Notes: generated from the sequence alone by a model not told the origin. DNA of 64,000 nucleotides from GCA-002050365 sp038235165 (GCA_038235165.1 JBBSUG010000012.1:62001-126000); one strand, 5' to 3'; counted from the stretch's first letter, positions 9,136-18,074 are shown. Numbers and translations: made by a program.

Positions 9136-9164
9136 TTGACAGATTTGATTTTTGGACAGAAAAT
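9136..9164 (+). promoter_or_regulatory. Possible sigma70 promoter of the exported protein gene
   Basis: TTGACA (9136-9141), 17-bp spacer, GAAAAT (9159-9164), about 100 nt before the ATG at 9271. The -10 match is weak. Confidence 0.4.
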
Positions 9165-9270
9165 GTCAATCGTGCGCGTATCAGATTTTGTAAGTTATCA
9201 ACCGTAAAATTCAGCACTCCGCAATTAGCTTCTCCCGGAAACGACGTTGATTGGAGGTCGCATTTTTAGG

Positions 9271-11019
9271 ATGTTTTTTTCATTTCTACTGACAAAAAAA
9301 ATAGCTAAATCATTTTTAGTTTTATTTTCCGTCTTTTTTGCGGCTTTTATTTTTGTGTCTGAAATGCGCGCCGCAGTCATCATTGAAGAAAGAGGAAATC
9401 TCGGCATAATCAAAGGAATTGTCCGCGACGGGACAGGCAGTCCAATATCGAATGCTTACGTTTCAATTTTTCGGATCGGCACATCAACTCTTCTAAAACA
9501 GGTGCGTTCAGCGGCGGACGGAAGTTTTTTGGCGAAAATCATTCCCGGAACCTACACGGTTTTGGCTGTCGCCGAGGGATTTAATCCGATGACGATTTCC
9601 GAAGTCGAAGTCAATCGGTCGGCGGAATTAAACTATAAATTTAAGTTGGAGCGTTCCGGCAGCGGCAATACACTGCCCGAAAAACGCACTGACCGCAACA
9701 GTTCAAAATACTTGATTCGAGCCGCACAACTGCGCCGCTCGATTTATCAGGCGCAGGAAGGCAATGAGCCTGTGACTGCTGAAAATCTCCCTGCCGAAGA
9801 AGAAGATGAAGCGACCGGCGACAATGACGGCGGCGATCTGAAAGGTCAAACGGTTATTGAAACATATTTTGCCAATGCCGGCGGCGAAACATACACGGGC
9901 ATCAATTTCGCCCGGCTTCAGCCTATAAACGAAAATACGGAAATCGTCTTCGCTGGACAAACCGGCACCGGTCAATCTGCTCCGCAGCGATTTGAAGCAA
10001 AAGTAAAAACTAGACTCAATGAAAATCATCAGCTTCGTTTGAACGGTGCGCTGGCGAAATTTGGCGGTTTCAAAACGGGTGAAAAGGGAAAACCGGTCGG
10101 ACAGCTTTCAATTCAGGCAATTGATGAGTGGAAAGTCCGCGAAGGCGTGATTTTCGTGTTCGGAGTAGATTATTCACGTTTTCTCGGCGGCAGCGACGAT
10201 TTTTCACTGACTCCGCGTCTCGGTTTGCAGTATGATTTAAATTCTAAAACCCGTTTTCGCACTGCTTACACGACTCAGACCGAAGAAAAAAACTGGCAGC
10301 AGGCGATTGATCTTGAAGAGACGCAGGTGCTTTTCCGCGAACCCGTCTCCGTGCAGGACCTCGCCGTTGAAAACGGCAAGTCTAAACTAAATAAATCCAG
10401 TCGGCTGGAGTTTGGGGTCGAGCGTATTTTAAGCAATAAATCGAGCATTGAAACGAATGTTTTTTTGGACACGACGGTCGGGCGCGGAGTCGGTTTAACG
10501 AATATTCCGTTTGACGCGCTGAACGACGAGGCTTTCAGCCGGTTTGTCGGCAATCAACAGGGTAAATCGCAGGGTGCCAGAGTAGTTTACACGCGCCGTT
10601 TGAGCAAAAATTTCAGCACTTCGGCAGGGTATGCTATCGGCAGCGGGCAAAAACTTTCCGGTAATGGTATTTCCAATCCTGCCGGTTTGTTTGAAAACGA
10701 CTTTTTCCAAACGGTCGTCGGACAGTTCGACGCTAATTTCAAAACGGGAACGCAAATCAAAACAATTTTTCGTCTATCACCTCAGGCAACTGTTTTTGCG
10801 ATTGACCCGTTTCAGGGCAGATTAGCGATTTATGATCCGAGTTTGAGTATTTTAGTTACGCAGACTCTGCCGAGTTGGGGTCTGCCGATTCGCGCCGAAG
10901 CATTGATTGACGCGAGAAATTTATTCGACGTTCAAACCAACGCCCCCGGTGAAGACGGCACACTGCAATTAAATTTGCAGCGGCGAACGGTGCGCGGCGG
11001 AATTTTGGTTAGATTCTGA
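9271..11019 (+). CDS. Exported protein with carboxypeptidase-regulatory-like domain, probable outer-membrane beta-barrel
   Basis: About 582 residues. The start is placed at ATG 9271 because it begins a normal signal peptide (FFSFLLTKKIAKSFLVLFSVFFAA); the frame also opens at TTG 9247. Residues ~40-130 form a CarboxypepD_reg-like fold (GIIKGIVRDGTGSPISNAYV, then ADGSFLAKIIPGTYTVLAVAEGF), as found at the front of many TonB-dependent receptors. The rest is rich in alternating aromatic/polar strands ending in RRTVRGGILVRF, a typical C-terminal beta-strand with a final Phe. It is shorter than a full TonB receptor and has no clear plug. Likely an outer-membrane protein of unknown cargo. Confidence 0.65.
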   Translation: MFFSFLLTKKIAKSFLVLFSVFFAAFIFVSEMRAAVIIEERGNLGIIKGIVRDGTGSPISNAYVSIFRIGTSTLLKQVRSAADGSFLAKIIPGTYTVLAVAEGFNPMTISEVEVNRSAELNYKFKLERSGSGNTLPEKRTDRNSSKYLIRAAQLRRSIYQAQEGNEPVTAENLPAEEEDEATGDNDGGDLKGQTVIETYFANAGGETYTGINFARLQPINENTEIVFAGQTGTGQSAPQRFEAKVKTRLNENHQLRLNGALAKFGGFKTGEKGKPVGQLSIQAIDEWKVREGVIFVFGVDYSRFLGGSDDFSLTPRLGLQYDLNSKTRFRTAYTTQTEEKNWQQAIDLEETQVLFREPVSVQDLAVENGKSKLNKSSRLEFGVERILSNKSSIETNVFLDTTVGRGVGLTNIPFDALNDEAFSRFVGNQQGKSQGARVVYTRRLSKNFSTSAGYAIGSGQKLSGNGISNPAGLFENDFFQTVVGQFDANFKTGTQIKTIFRLSPQATVFAIDPFQGRLAIYDPSLSILVTQTLPSWGLPIRAEALIDARNLFDVQTNAPGEDGTLQLNLQRRTVRGGILVRF

Positions 11020-11045
11020 AATTATATCGCTGAAGCCGGTAACTA

Positions 11046-11090
11046 AACAGGTGCGTCGAAAATGACTTCGATGCACCTGTTTTTTTATTT
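11046..11090 (+). terminator. Rho-independent terminator
   Basis: AACAGGTGCGTCGA pairs with TCGATGCACCTGTT (one G-U), 8-nt loop, then TTTTTTATTTTTTTT. Confidence 0.85.
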
Positions 11091-11212
11091 TTTTTCCAAA
11101 ATCTTGGATATTCAGCGAAAAAGTGAATGAAAGCTCCGGTAGTTTGTCGTCTGTCAAAACATTTACGCCTGTGTTTTGCCTAATACTCGACAAAATGAGT
11201 GTCAATAAATAC

Positions 11213-11227
11213 TGGAACGTCTCTTGC
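11213..11227 (+). promoter_or_regulatory. Sigma54-type (-24/-12) promoter
   Basis: TGGAACG (11213-11219), 4 nt, TTGC (11224-11227): the GG and GC are separated by exactly 10 nt, and 10 of the 11 consensus bases of TGGCACG-N4-TTGC match. A transcript would start near 11239, upstream of the histidine kinase ATG at 11262 but downstream of the alternative GTG at 11199. Confidence 0.6.
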
Positions 11228-11261
11228 CTCTGAAAAAGTTGGCGAAGTATGCCTCGACGTA

Positions 11262-14200
11262 ATGAAAGGTAAGATTTTAACAAGTTGGAGCTTACTCTGG
11301 CTGCTGGCAACGATTATATTCGTCATCGGCGGCGCACTTAATTTATTACAGCGGACGTATCACAATCTGCCGCCGACTGACGGCGTAGTTTGGACGGAGA
11401 AGGCGGACGGTATCTACGCGGAAAGAATTTTGCCGGAACTAGCCGCATCGCGGGCGGGAATCGCCGTTGGCGATAAACTGCTCGGCATTTCGCTCGACGA
11501 AAAACAATTTGATGAAATTGCCTCACCCGGCGATGTACAGATGTATCTTGAAACAGCGGGGGTTGACGGTAATCTGACTTATTTTTATCAGCGTCCCTCC
11601 TATTCTTTTGCCGAAAATTTTTATTACGCCGATTTAACTCACATTGATACGCTGCCGCGCTGGACAGCTTCGATAATTTTTTTGTCGCTGGTCGGTCTGG
11701 TTTGGCTCGGAATCGGTATTTTTGTATTGTTCAAACAAGGCAGTCGTTCGCCGTTTGTCCTGCATTTCGCTGCTGTGTGTCTTGCCGCTTTCATTTTTCA
11801 CGTTTATAAACCAATCGGGTTGGGTGAAGATTTGGATTTGGCAATCAGTCTGCTGGATGATTTTGCATTTGCCTTTTTCGTGCCTCTTTTTCTGCATTTC
11901 TGTTTGCGCTACCCGGTCAGAAGCGAAGTTTTTGACGATCCGCGTTGGAAAACATACGCACTGTATGTTCCGGCGACCTTGATTTCATTCGGCATTTTCG
12001 CGCTTTCGTTAATTTATTATCTCGCGCCGAAATCCGACTTGATTGCTAAAATCGCCGGTTTTACCGATCGCAACAATCTTTTTGGTATTTTATATCAAGT
12101 CAATTTCTATCATTTCGTCATTGGAATCTCGCTTGGCGGCAGTGTTCTGTTATGGCGATTTTTCAAAAATAAACATCAGCCGCTCATCCGTCAGCGAATA
12201 AAATGGGCGATGTGGGGAACGATTGCGGCGGTCGTGCCGATTGTCGCCTTCCAAATTGCCAAACGCTTTCTATATCTCCCGGAAGATAATTTTTCGGTCG
12301 CCATTACTACTCTGCCGCTCGCGCTGATTCCGCTGAGTTTCGGTCATTCGGTGGTGCGCTATCGTTTGATGGATGTTGATGTCGTCGTGCGCCGTGCGCT
12401 CGTCTATGCGCTGACAACGCTGGCGATTGCGGCGATGATCGGGACAATCGCCATTGGACTCGTCTTTGTCGCGGTCGGTAATGATTTCGTTCTGAATGGG
12501 GAAATCGCCCTTCGAGCCTTGATTGCGATCATTGCGATGGCGGGAATTGTTTTACTGTCCGAACCGCTCAAAAGATTTTTACAGGAACGCGCCGACCGTT
12601 TTTTCTACGGCGAACGCTACGATTTGCGACACGGACTGCTTGATTTCGGCAGAACAATTTCGGCGACGACCGCGCTCGAACCGCTTTTAAATGCGCTGAC
12701 CGAAAGACTGCGTCAGGTGCTTGATGTCGAAAAAGTGGCGATTTTCATCGAAAATGACCAGTCGCTGGAAGGTTATCGCATCGCCAAATCGGTCGGGATT
12801 ACCGAAAACTACAAGATTCCCAGTGATTTCCGGCAGATGATCCGGCAGAAATCCGCCGAAAAAGGTATCGTTCGCGCCGACGATTTTGAACTTCTCGAAG
12901 GTGAAGAAGAGAACGAAACTCAACCCGAAAACGGCAGCGGCAAAATTTTCGGCATTAACAAGAGAAAAATCGCTCGTCAGGAACTTCATTATTTTGTGCC
13001 GTGCGTCGTGCGCGGCAAAATGGTCGCGGTTATCGGTTTAGGACGCGCCGGTGACGGTTCGTTGTTGTCGAGCGAAGATTTGGATATTTTGCAGACGGTT
13101 TCCGGTTATGTTGCCGTCGCTGTCGAAAATAGTCTGCTTTATCAGGAGCAGGAAACCCGCGCCGAAGAACTCGCGCTGCTCAAAGAATTTAACGAATCAA
13201 TCGTCGAATCGGTCAATGTCGGCTTGCTCGCCGTTGACGAAAGCGGACGCATCACGCGCAGCAATTCGACGTTTGAAGCGATGATGGAATTGAGCCGCGA
13301 ACAGATCATCAGCAAACTCGTCGAAGACATTTTTGACGAAAGTTTTGCGTTGAATTTAGAAAACATTCTCGGCAAATCGCGCTGGCATCTGACCGAAATC
13401 CGCAACGCTTACAAACTTTTTACAACTAATTCCAAAGGCAAGGCTTTAATTATCAACGTCGCCGTCGCACCGCTGCGGTCTGTTTCGCACGGGCAAACGG
13501 GCGCGATTATCGTTTTGGAAAACGTCACGACACGCATCAAACTCGAAGAGACATTACAGCAAAGCGAGAAACTTTCAAGCATCGGACTTCTCGCCGCCGG
13601 TGTCGCGCACGAAGTCAACACGCCGCTGACGGGCGTTTCGAGTTATACGCAGATGCTACTCGGAATGATTCCCGAAACCGACCCGAAACACGCGCTGCTG
13701 CAAAAAGTTCAGAAACAAACCGAACGTGCTTCAAATATCGTCGGCAATTTATTAAATTTCTCGCGCACGGGCAATGCGACTGAATTTACCGATATTGACA
13801 TTAATAAACTGCTCGACGACACGCTGCAACTGCTCGAACCGCAGATGCGGAAATCGCAAATTGAAATCACTAAAAACTACTCCGATGCCGCACCGAAAAT
13901 TTACGGCAGTGCCAGCAAATTGCAGCAGGTTTTCACAAATTTAATCATTAACGCACGGGACGCAATGGCATTCGGCGGCGGCACGATCACGCTGACGACT
14001 TCATTTGACGATGAAGATCGCATCGTCGTCGAAGTATCCGATACCGGCAGCGGCATCGAACCGGAAAACCTCAACAAAATCTACGACCCGTTTTTCACTA
14101 CCAAAGGCGTTGGCAGCGGCACAGGTTTAGGATTAGCAGTTTCTTACGGCATTGTGCAGGAACACGCCGGAACCATTGAAACCATCAGCGAAGTCGGCGA

Positions 14201-14267
14201 AGGGACGACGTTTCGGCTTGTCTTTCCGGTCGTTCAAAAGCCAAATCTTCAACGTGCTGTTAGTTAA
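11262..14267 (+). CDS. Membrane sensor histidine kinase with PDZ-like, GAF and PAS domains
   Basis: About 1000 residues. Order: N-terminal membrane helix (WSLLWLLATIIFVIGGAL); an extracytoplasmic PDZ-like domain (ILPELAASRAGIAVGDKLLGI); roughly eight membrane helices; GAF (EPLLNALTERLRQVLDVEKVA onward); PAS (NVGLLAVDESGRITRSNSTFEAM); HisKA with the phospho-acceptor in AAGVAHEVNTPL (His codon 13608-13610); HATPase with N box NLIINARDAM, DTGSGIEPENL and GTGLGLAVS. Autophosphorylates and passes phosphate to a response regulator, none of which is adjacent. The frame extends to GTG 11199, but the sigma54-type promoter at 11213-11227 favours ATG 11262. NtrB-like kinase core; the signal is unknown. 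Confidence 0.88.
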   Translation: MKGKILTSWSLLWLLATIIFVIGGALNLLQRTYHNLPPTDGVVWTEKADGIYAERILPELAASRAGIAVGDKLLGISLDEKQFDEIASPGDVQMYLETAGVDGNLTYFYQRPSYSFAENFYYADLTHIDTLPRWTASIIFLSLVGLVWLGIGIFVLFKQGSRSPFVLHFAAVCLAAFIFHVYKPIGLGEDLDLAISLLDDFAFAFFVPLFLHFCLRYPVRSEVFDDPRWKTYALYVPATLISFGIFALSLIYYLAPKSDLIAKIAGFTDRNNLFGILYQVNFYHFVIGISLGGSVLLWRFFKNKHQPLIRQRIKWAMWGTIAAVVPIVAFQIAKRFLYLPEDNFSVAITTLPLALIPLSFGHSVVRYRLMDVDVVVRRALVYALTTLAIAAMIGTIAIGLVFVAVGNDFVLNGEIALRALIAIIAMAGIVLLSEPLKRFLQERADRFFYGERYDLRHGLLDFGRTISATTALEPLLNALTERLRQVLDVEKVAIFIENDQSLEGYRIAKSVGITENYKIPSDFRQMIRQKSAEKGIVRADDFELLEGEEENETQPENGSGKIFGINKRKIARQELHYFVPCVVRGKMVAVIGLGRAGDGSLLSSEDLDILQTVSGYVAVAVENSLLYQEQETRAEELALLKEFNESIVESVNVGLLAVDESGRITRSNSTFEAMMELSREQIISKLVEDIFDESFALNLENILGKSRWHLTEIRNAYKLFTTNSKGKALIINVAVAPLRSVSHGQTGAIIVLENVTTRIKLEETLQQSEKLSSIGLLAAGVAHEVNTPLTGVSSYTQMLLGMIPETDPKHALLQKVQKQTERASNIVGNLLNFSRTGNATEFTDIDINKLLDDTLQLLEPQMRKSQIEITKNYSDAAPKIYGSASKLQQVFTNLIINARDAMAFGGGTITLTTSFDDEDRIVVEVSDTGSGIEPENLNKIYDPFFTTKGVGSGTGLGLAVSYGIVQEHAGTIETISEVGEGTTFRLVFPVVQKPNLQRAVS

Positions 14268-14299
14268 ATTCAAAGTTACATTGCTCGAACTTAACGCTA

Positions 14300-14811
14300 A
14301 TGCGACCAAACTACAAAGAAATCAAAAAGAAAATTGCGCTTAGATTTTTGCCTGTACTGATTTTGTTTTTCAGTCTTTCATTGATTGTAGTCGGGCAAAA
14401 CGAAGAATCTAATGAATCTGTGCCAGTTGCCGTTACAGATCAAGCAATGGAACAAGTTGTTCGGAGAATTTTGGTTTGGTATTTCAAACCGAGAAAGCAG
14501 AAGAAAGTAATTTATCTTGCTGAAAAAGGACTTCAGAAACCTTGGCTGCCAAGAATTGAAGGTGTCGAGTTTTGGTTATTGCCTGAAAATGAAGTTGCGA
14601 AAAAGACGGCGTTCATTTTTTTACTAAACTTGAAGAAATCTCAAAGAATAAATTTCATATTGGTTTTGCCTTCGGTGATCCAACTTGTGATTATACTGGA
14701 GACAGTTGGAATTTTCGCATCTCGAAACAACAAGTAAGACTTTGGAAGAAAGACGGAGATAGCTTTGGTGCCGGTTGTTCGCGCAGTGATACAAACGTCA
14801 GCGATTCATAG
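14300..14811 (+). pseudogene. Small exported protein disrupted by a single-base frameshift
   Basis: The frame from ATG 14300 encodes an N-terminal signal/anchor (RFLPVLILFFSLSLIVVG) and then runs out of register after AKKTAFIF, ending at 14737. The alternative frame continues as TKLEEISKNKFHIGFAFGDP and stays open to TAG 14809-14811. The switch falls in a run of seven T at 14616-14622; an eighth T would restore one 170-residue protein. This is either a real frameshift mutation or a homopolymer sequencing error. No family recognised; the restored C-terminus contains CDYTGDSWNF and two cysteines. Confidence 0.75.
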
Positions 14812-14875
14812 ATCACGAAGCAATCTAACACATCGTTGGATGTAAGAGCGAAAAGCGACTTTCCCAATATCTAAT

Positions 14876-15048
14876 GTTACGCAAAGCGAGAAGAGACTGG
14901 ATCGCAATCCGTCCCAGTTGCTATTGAGCATCGCTTCGGTGCGAAAAAATACTTGTTGAAATAAAAGTTCAAAAGCTGGCGAAACGCTTTTTCGCGCTAT
15001 CGCGCTCATTGCAACCGGGACGGATTGCGCTCCAGTCTCTTGTGTAAC
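14876..15048. repeat. Inverted-repeat (foldback/MITE-like) element in a 350-bp gene-free gap
   Basis: The left arm 14876-14921 and right arm 15011-15048 are inverted copies: both contain GAGACTGG, CGCAATCCGTCCC and GTTGC in matching order, with an 8-nt insertion in the left arm and a few substitutions. The arms start and end GTTAC/GTAAC. The middle carries GC-rich hairpins around GCGAAACGC and TTCGCGC. No transposase. The gap 14812-15159 otherwise holds only a small ACGGG/CCCGT hairpin at 15092-15106. Confidence 0.7.
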
Positions 15049-15159
15049 ATCAATTATAAATTTGAATCAAGCCGGTTTGGTAATGACGATTACGGGCGAA
15101 ACCCGTCGCTAAACGTAATGAAGTTGTTATTTTAATTTCACCACTAAAATCTATAATCT

Positions 15160-16011
15160 TTGAAGCCAAATACCTACAAAAAAATACTCTTCAACAATCA
15201 AATTTTACCCGCCGATAAAATTTCCCTGCTGGCAATATCTTCCGCCTCACTTTATGGGAAAGGTGTGTTCACGACGCTCGCAATTTACGATTCAAAACCT
15301 TTTTTGTGGGAGAAACACTGGAAAAGATTGGCGGAGAATGCGGAGCAAGTCGGCATTGATTTGTCGGCATTTTCAAGTGAAAGTGCTGCCGATTCGGTCG
15401 CAAAACTTATTTTGGAAAACAAAATTACGGATGCCCGCGCGAGATTAACTTTTTTTGACGAATCTGCCGCCGGGATTTGGAATTTTGAGACAGATAAAAA
15501 AACGAGTCTTTTGATTACCATCGGCGATTTGCGAACTGTTTCAAAAGATTGGCGAGTGACGATTTCACCTTTTCGCGTTAATTCGACTTCGCCGCTTGCC
15601 GGTGTCAAATCGTGCAATTATCTGGAAAATATACTGGCTTTAGATGATGCAAAAACTAAATGTTTTGATGAAGCGATTCGATTAAACGAACGCGGCGAAA
15701 TTGCGGCGGCGTGTCTGGCGAATATTTTTTGGATAAAAGATCAAAAGATTTTCACGCCGTCTTTGGAAACCGGTTGTTTGAAAGGCACGACGCGAAGTTT
15801 GATCGTCGAAAATTTCGCGGTCGAAGAAACAAAAGCAGAGTTGCGGGAAATGGAAAACGCGGAAGACATTTTTTTAACTTCAAGCGGAATCGGCGTGTTA
15901 AGAATTGCCGAACTTGAAACGAAAAGATTTGCCGAACCGTCAGAAATTTTCGAAAACATCGAAAATTTCTTCTCTAAAGTCAGAACCGTCTGCGGTAGCG
16001 GACAATTTTAA
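15160..16011 (+). CDS. Class IV (fold-type IV) PLP aminotransferase
   Basis: 283 residues. The PLP lysine is in AGVKSCNYLENILA; the cofactor phosphate-binding and substrate loops appear as GEIAAACLANIFWI and FTPSLETGCLKGTTRSLIVE, standard for the BCAT/4-amino-4-deoxychorismate lyase/D-amino acid transaminase group. Which substrate is not decidable; the divergent N-terminus (SLYGKGVFTTLAIYDSKPFLW) is closer to the ADC lyase/D-AAT side than to IlvE. The start is TTG 15160. Its last residues (RTVCGSGQF) are encoded by one arm of a 23-bp inverted repeat, so the extreme C-terminus is probably repeat-derived. Confidence 0.8.
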   Translation: MKPNTYKKILFNNQILPADKISLLAISSASLYGKGVFTTLAIYDSKPFLWEKHWKRLAENAEQVGIDLSAFSSESAADSVAKLILENKITDARARLTFFDESAAGIWNFETDKKTSLLITIGDLRTVSKDWRVTISPFRVNSTSPLAGVKSCNYLENILALDDAKTKCFDEAIRLNERGEIAAACLANIFWIKDQKIFTPSLETGCLKGTTRSLIVENFAVEETKAELREMENAEDIFLTSSGIGVLRIAELETKRFAEPSEIFENIENFFSKVRTVCGSGQF

Positions 16012-16071
16012 TTGTTAAACTAAATATTTCGCTGATTACTTCAACCGCCCGCTACCGCAGACGGTTCTGAC
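15979..16071. repeat. 23-bp perfect inverted repeat overlapping a gene end
   Basis: 15979-16001 (GTCAGAACCGTCTGCGGTAG plus CGG) recurs inverted at 16049-16071, separated by 47 nt. It is GC-richer than its surroundings, has no T-tract, and extends into the aminotransferase coding end. This is typical of REP/BIME-type dispersed repeats. Confidence 0.75.
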
Positions 16072-16094
16072 TCTGCAAACCTTGAACCTGAACC

Positions 16095-16892
16095 TTACTT
16101 TTTATCTTCAAATTTCGGACGCAAAACGCTGCCGACGATGCGGGTTATCAGTGAATCCGGCACGAAAATTCCAAATCGTGTCGTCAGATAATTTGTCCAG
16201 CCGGAAATGACGGAAGCGCTGCCATTTTTGACGGCGTTTAAACCGGCTTTGACGACTTCTTCGGAGGTTTGCATTCCTTTTTTCAAAAAAGCGTCCTTAA
16301 CATTTGTGCCGATGTTCGCCGCGTCGAAAAAGTTTGTTTCCGTCGGACCCGGACACAGTGCCGTCACCGTAATATTAAACAGGCGATTTTCTTCTGCAAT
16401 CGCTTCGCTGAACGAGCGAACAAACGCTTTGGTCGCCGCGTAAGTCGCCATAAACGGCACGGGCTGAAAACTTGCGGTTGACGCGACGTTGATAATAACG
16501 CCGCTTTTTCGCGCCCGCATCGGCGGCAGAAAACGATGTGTCAGAGCAACGACTGCCGTGATATTTAAATCTATCATTGCCAGTTCGTCTTTAAGTTCGA
16601 GCCGCGCAAAATCGCCCATCGAACCGAAACCGGCGTTGTTAATCAGCCATTCGACTTCCATTCCGTGACGTTCGGTTTCGTTGAAAAGCTGCAAATCCGC
16701 TTTAGGTTCGGTCAAATCAAGAGCGACGTAATGCGCTGTAATGCCGTGTTCGAGCATCAACTCATCGCAAATTTGATGCAGTTTTTTTTCGGAACGTGCT
16801 GCCAAAACCAGATTGTGTTTTTCTGCCGCGAGCCGCCGCGCAAATGCTTCGCCGATGCCGCTTGAAGCTCCTGTAATGAGTGTGCATTTCAT
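16095..16892 (-). CDS. Short-chain dehydrogenase/reductase
   Basis: 265 residues, classical SDR: cofactor motif TGASSGIGEAFA at residues 6-17, AARSEKKL favouring NADP(H), NNAGFGSMG, the catalytic serine in STASFQPV, and YAATK with the active-site Tyr and Lys. Resembles the DltE/YqjQ subgroup. Its ATG overlaps the upstream membrane-protein gene by 4 nt, so they are cotranscribed. Substrate unknown. Confidence 0.9.
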   Translation of the reverse strand: MKCTLITGASSGIGEAFARRLAAEKHNLVLAARSEKKLHQICDELMLEHGITAHYVALDLTEPKADLQLFNETERHGMEVEWLINNAGFGSMGDFARLELKDELAMIDLNITAVVALTHRFLPPMRARKSGVIINVASTASFQPVPFMATYAATKAFVRSFSEAIAEENRLFNITVTALCPGPTETNFFDAANIGTNVKDAFLKKGMQTSEEVVKAGLNAVKNGSASVISGWTNYLTTRFGIFVPDSLITRIVGSVLRPKFEDKK

Positions 16893-17407
16893 AAATCAGT
16901 TTCATTTTGCGGGCAAATCGAATAGTAAATTGATGTAGTTCCAGCCGCAATGATAGTCAATGTTCCCAAAATTCGGATCAATTTTGCAACTGCCTTCGTC
17001 GAATTTATCAAACCCGTTTCGGTCAGCAAGTAATTCCAATCGTGAAAACTTCCTTCGCTGCCGGTCAAACCGCTCGTCAAAACAATCTGCATCACCACTG
17101 CGTCAGCCGCGTAAACAAAAACGTTGAGAATGCTTTGCCCGACCCAGAAAAGGACGATTGCCGCCGAATAATATTTTTCATACCAGACGAAATATCCAAC
17201 AAAAACGGCGGACATTATGACTTGAAACAGCGAACCGCCGGCGATCATCATAAATTCGCCGAACGGACGAAAAAGCAGATGTCCCGTTTCGTGAATCGGC
17301 AGATCAACCAGATCGAGAAAACTGCCGTTCAGCGGCGCGTAAGCAATCGAAAGAAAATAAAGCGTCAGCAAAACGGCAAAAATAAGTTTCGGATAATTGA
17401 TCGGCAT
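16889..17407 (-). CDS. Membrane protein with HExxH metalloprotease-like motif
   Basis: 172 residues with about four hydrophobic segments (7-25, 45-70, 80-110, 140-162). Between the first two sits LPIHETGHLLF, an HExxH motif at the membrane face, as in site-2 protease (M50)-type intramembrane peptidases. A second metal ligand is suggested by a conserved-looking Asp/Asn in the third segment (NVFVYAADAVV). Too short for a classical RseP and without a PDZ. Either a minimal M50-like protein or a non-catalytic relative. Cotranscribed with the SDR gene. Confidence 0.6.
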   Translation of the reverse strand: MPINYPKLIFAVLLTLYFLSIAYAPLNGSFLDLVDLPIHETGHLLFRPFGEFMMIAGGSLFQVIMSAVFVGYFVWYEKYYSAAIVLFWVGQSILNVFVYAADAVVMQIVLTSGLTGSEGSFHDWNYLLTETGLINSTKAVAKLIRILGTLTIIAAGTTSIYYSICPQNETDL

Positions 17408-17497
17408 AATTATTTGAATAAGATTTTTGAAGTGATAACTTCGGAGAATCGCACTGAACGACGCGACTTTTCAAATTTTACACTAAATTTAACCGAT

Positions 17498-18010
17498 TCA
17501 AATATTTATTTTCAAAAATTCATCTTTGGAAATCGCGTACTGCACCAAACTTTGCCCGTAAAACGTGGCGATTTTGACGAACTGCATTCCGAGTTTTTCC
17601 ATCACGCGCCGTGAAGCCATATTTTCGGGACGTGCGACGGCGACGAGTCTTTCGGCGTTTAAGTCTTCAAAAGCGTAGCGCACAAACCGTTCGGCGGCTT
17701 CGGTGGCGAAATTTTTGCCCCAGTGCGCTTTGTCAATCGCGTAGCCGATTTCTATTTCGCCGGTTTCTTTTAAACGCCAGATGCCGCACCATCCTAAAAA
17801 AAAATCCGTCTTTTTTTCGATGACCGCGCAAAATCCGAGCCGGTCTTTGTGCCATCGCGCCGAAACGAGTTTGATCCAGTCGAAAGATTCGTCACGCACT
17901 TGCGGTTCGCGGATAAAACGCATTATTTCCGCGTCGCTCCGCATCGCAAAAATATCGTCCACATCGCTTTCGACCAGTGGGCGCATAATTAATCTCTCGG
18001 TTTCCAACAT
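17498..18010 (-). CDS. GNAT-family N-acetyltransferase (RimJ/RimL type)
   Basis: About 170 residues from ATG 18010 (LETERLIMRPLVESDVDDIF), the usual opening of RimJ/RimL-type GNATs; the frame extends to TTG 18028 without reason. IEIGYAIDKAHWGKNFATEA includes the acetyl-CoA pyrophosphate loop region, and ENMASRRVMEKLGM the C-terminal helix motif. Transfers acetyl from acetyl-CoA to an amine; the target is unknown. Monocistronic. Confidence 0.88.
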   Translation of the reverse strand: MLETERLIMRPLVESDVDDIFAMRSDAEIMRFIREPQVRDESFDWIKLVSARWHKDRLGFCAVIEKKTDFFLGWCGIWRLKETGEIEIGYAIDKAHWGKNFATEAAERFVRYAFEDLNAERLVAVARPENMASRRVMEKLGMQFVKIATFYGQSLVQYAISKDEFLKINI

Positions 18011-18069
18011 TATAATTCCAAATTCCAAATTCCAGATTTTCGATAGATTGATTCTTAATTTGGAATCTG
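18011..18069. repeat. AT-rich heptamer-like repeat cluster
   Basis: Repeats of AATTCC/AAATTCC followed by an inverted AATTTGGAATCTGGAATC fill the gap between the GNAT gene and the DUF1015 stop. Same family as the clusters before mraY, murC, ftsQ and ftsA. Confidence 0.65.
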
Positions 18070-18074
18070 GAATC

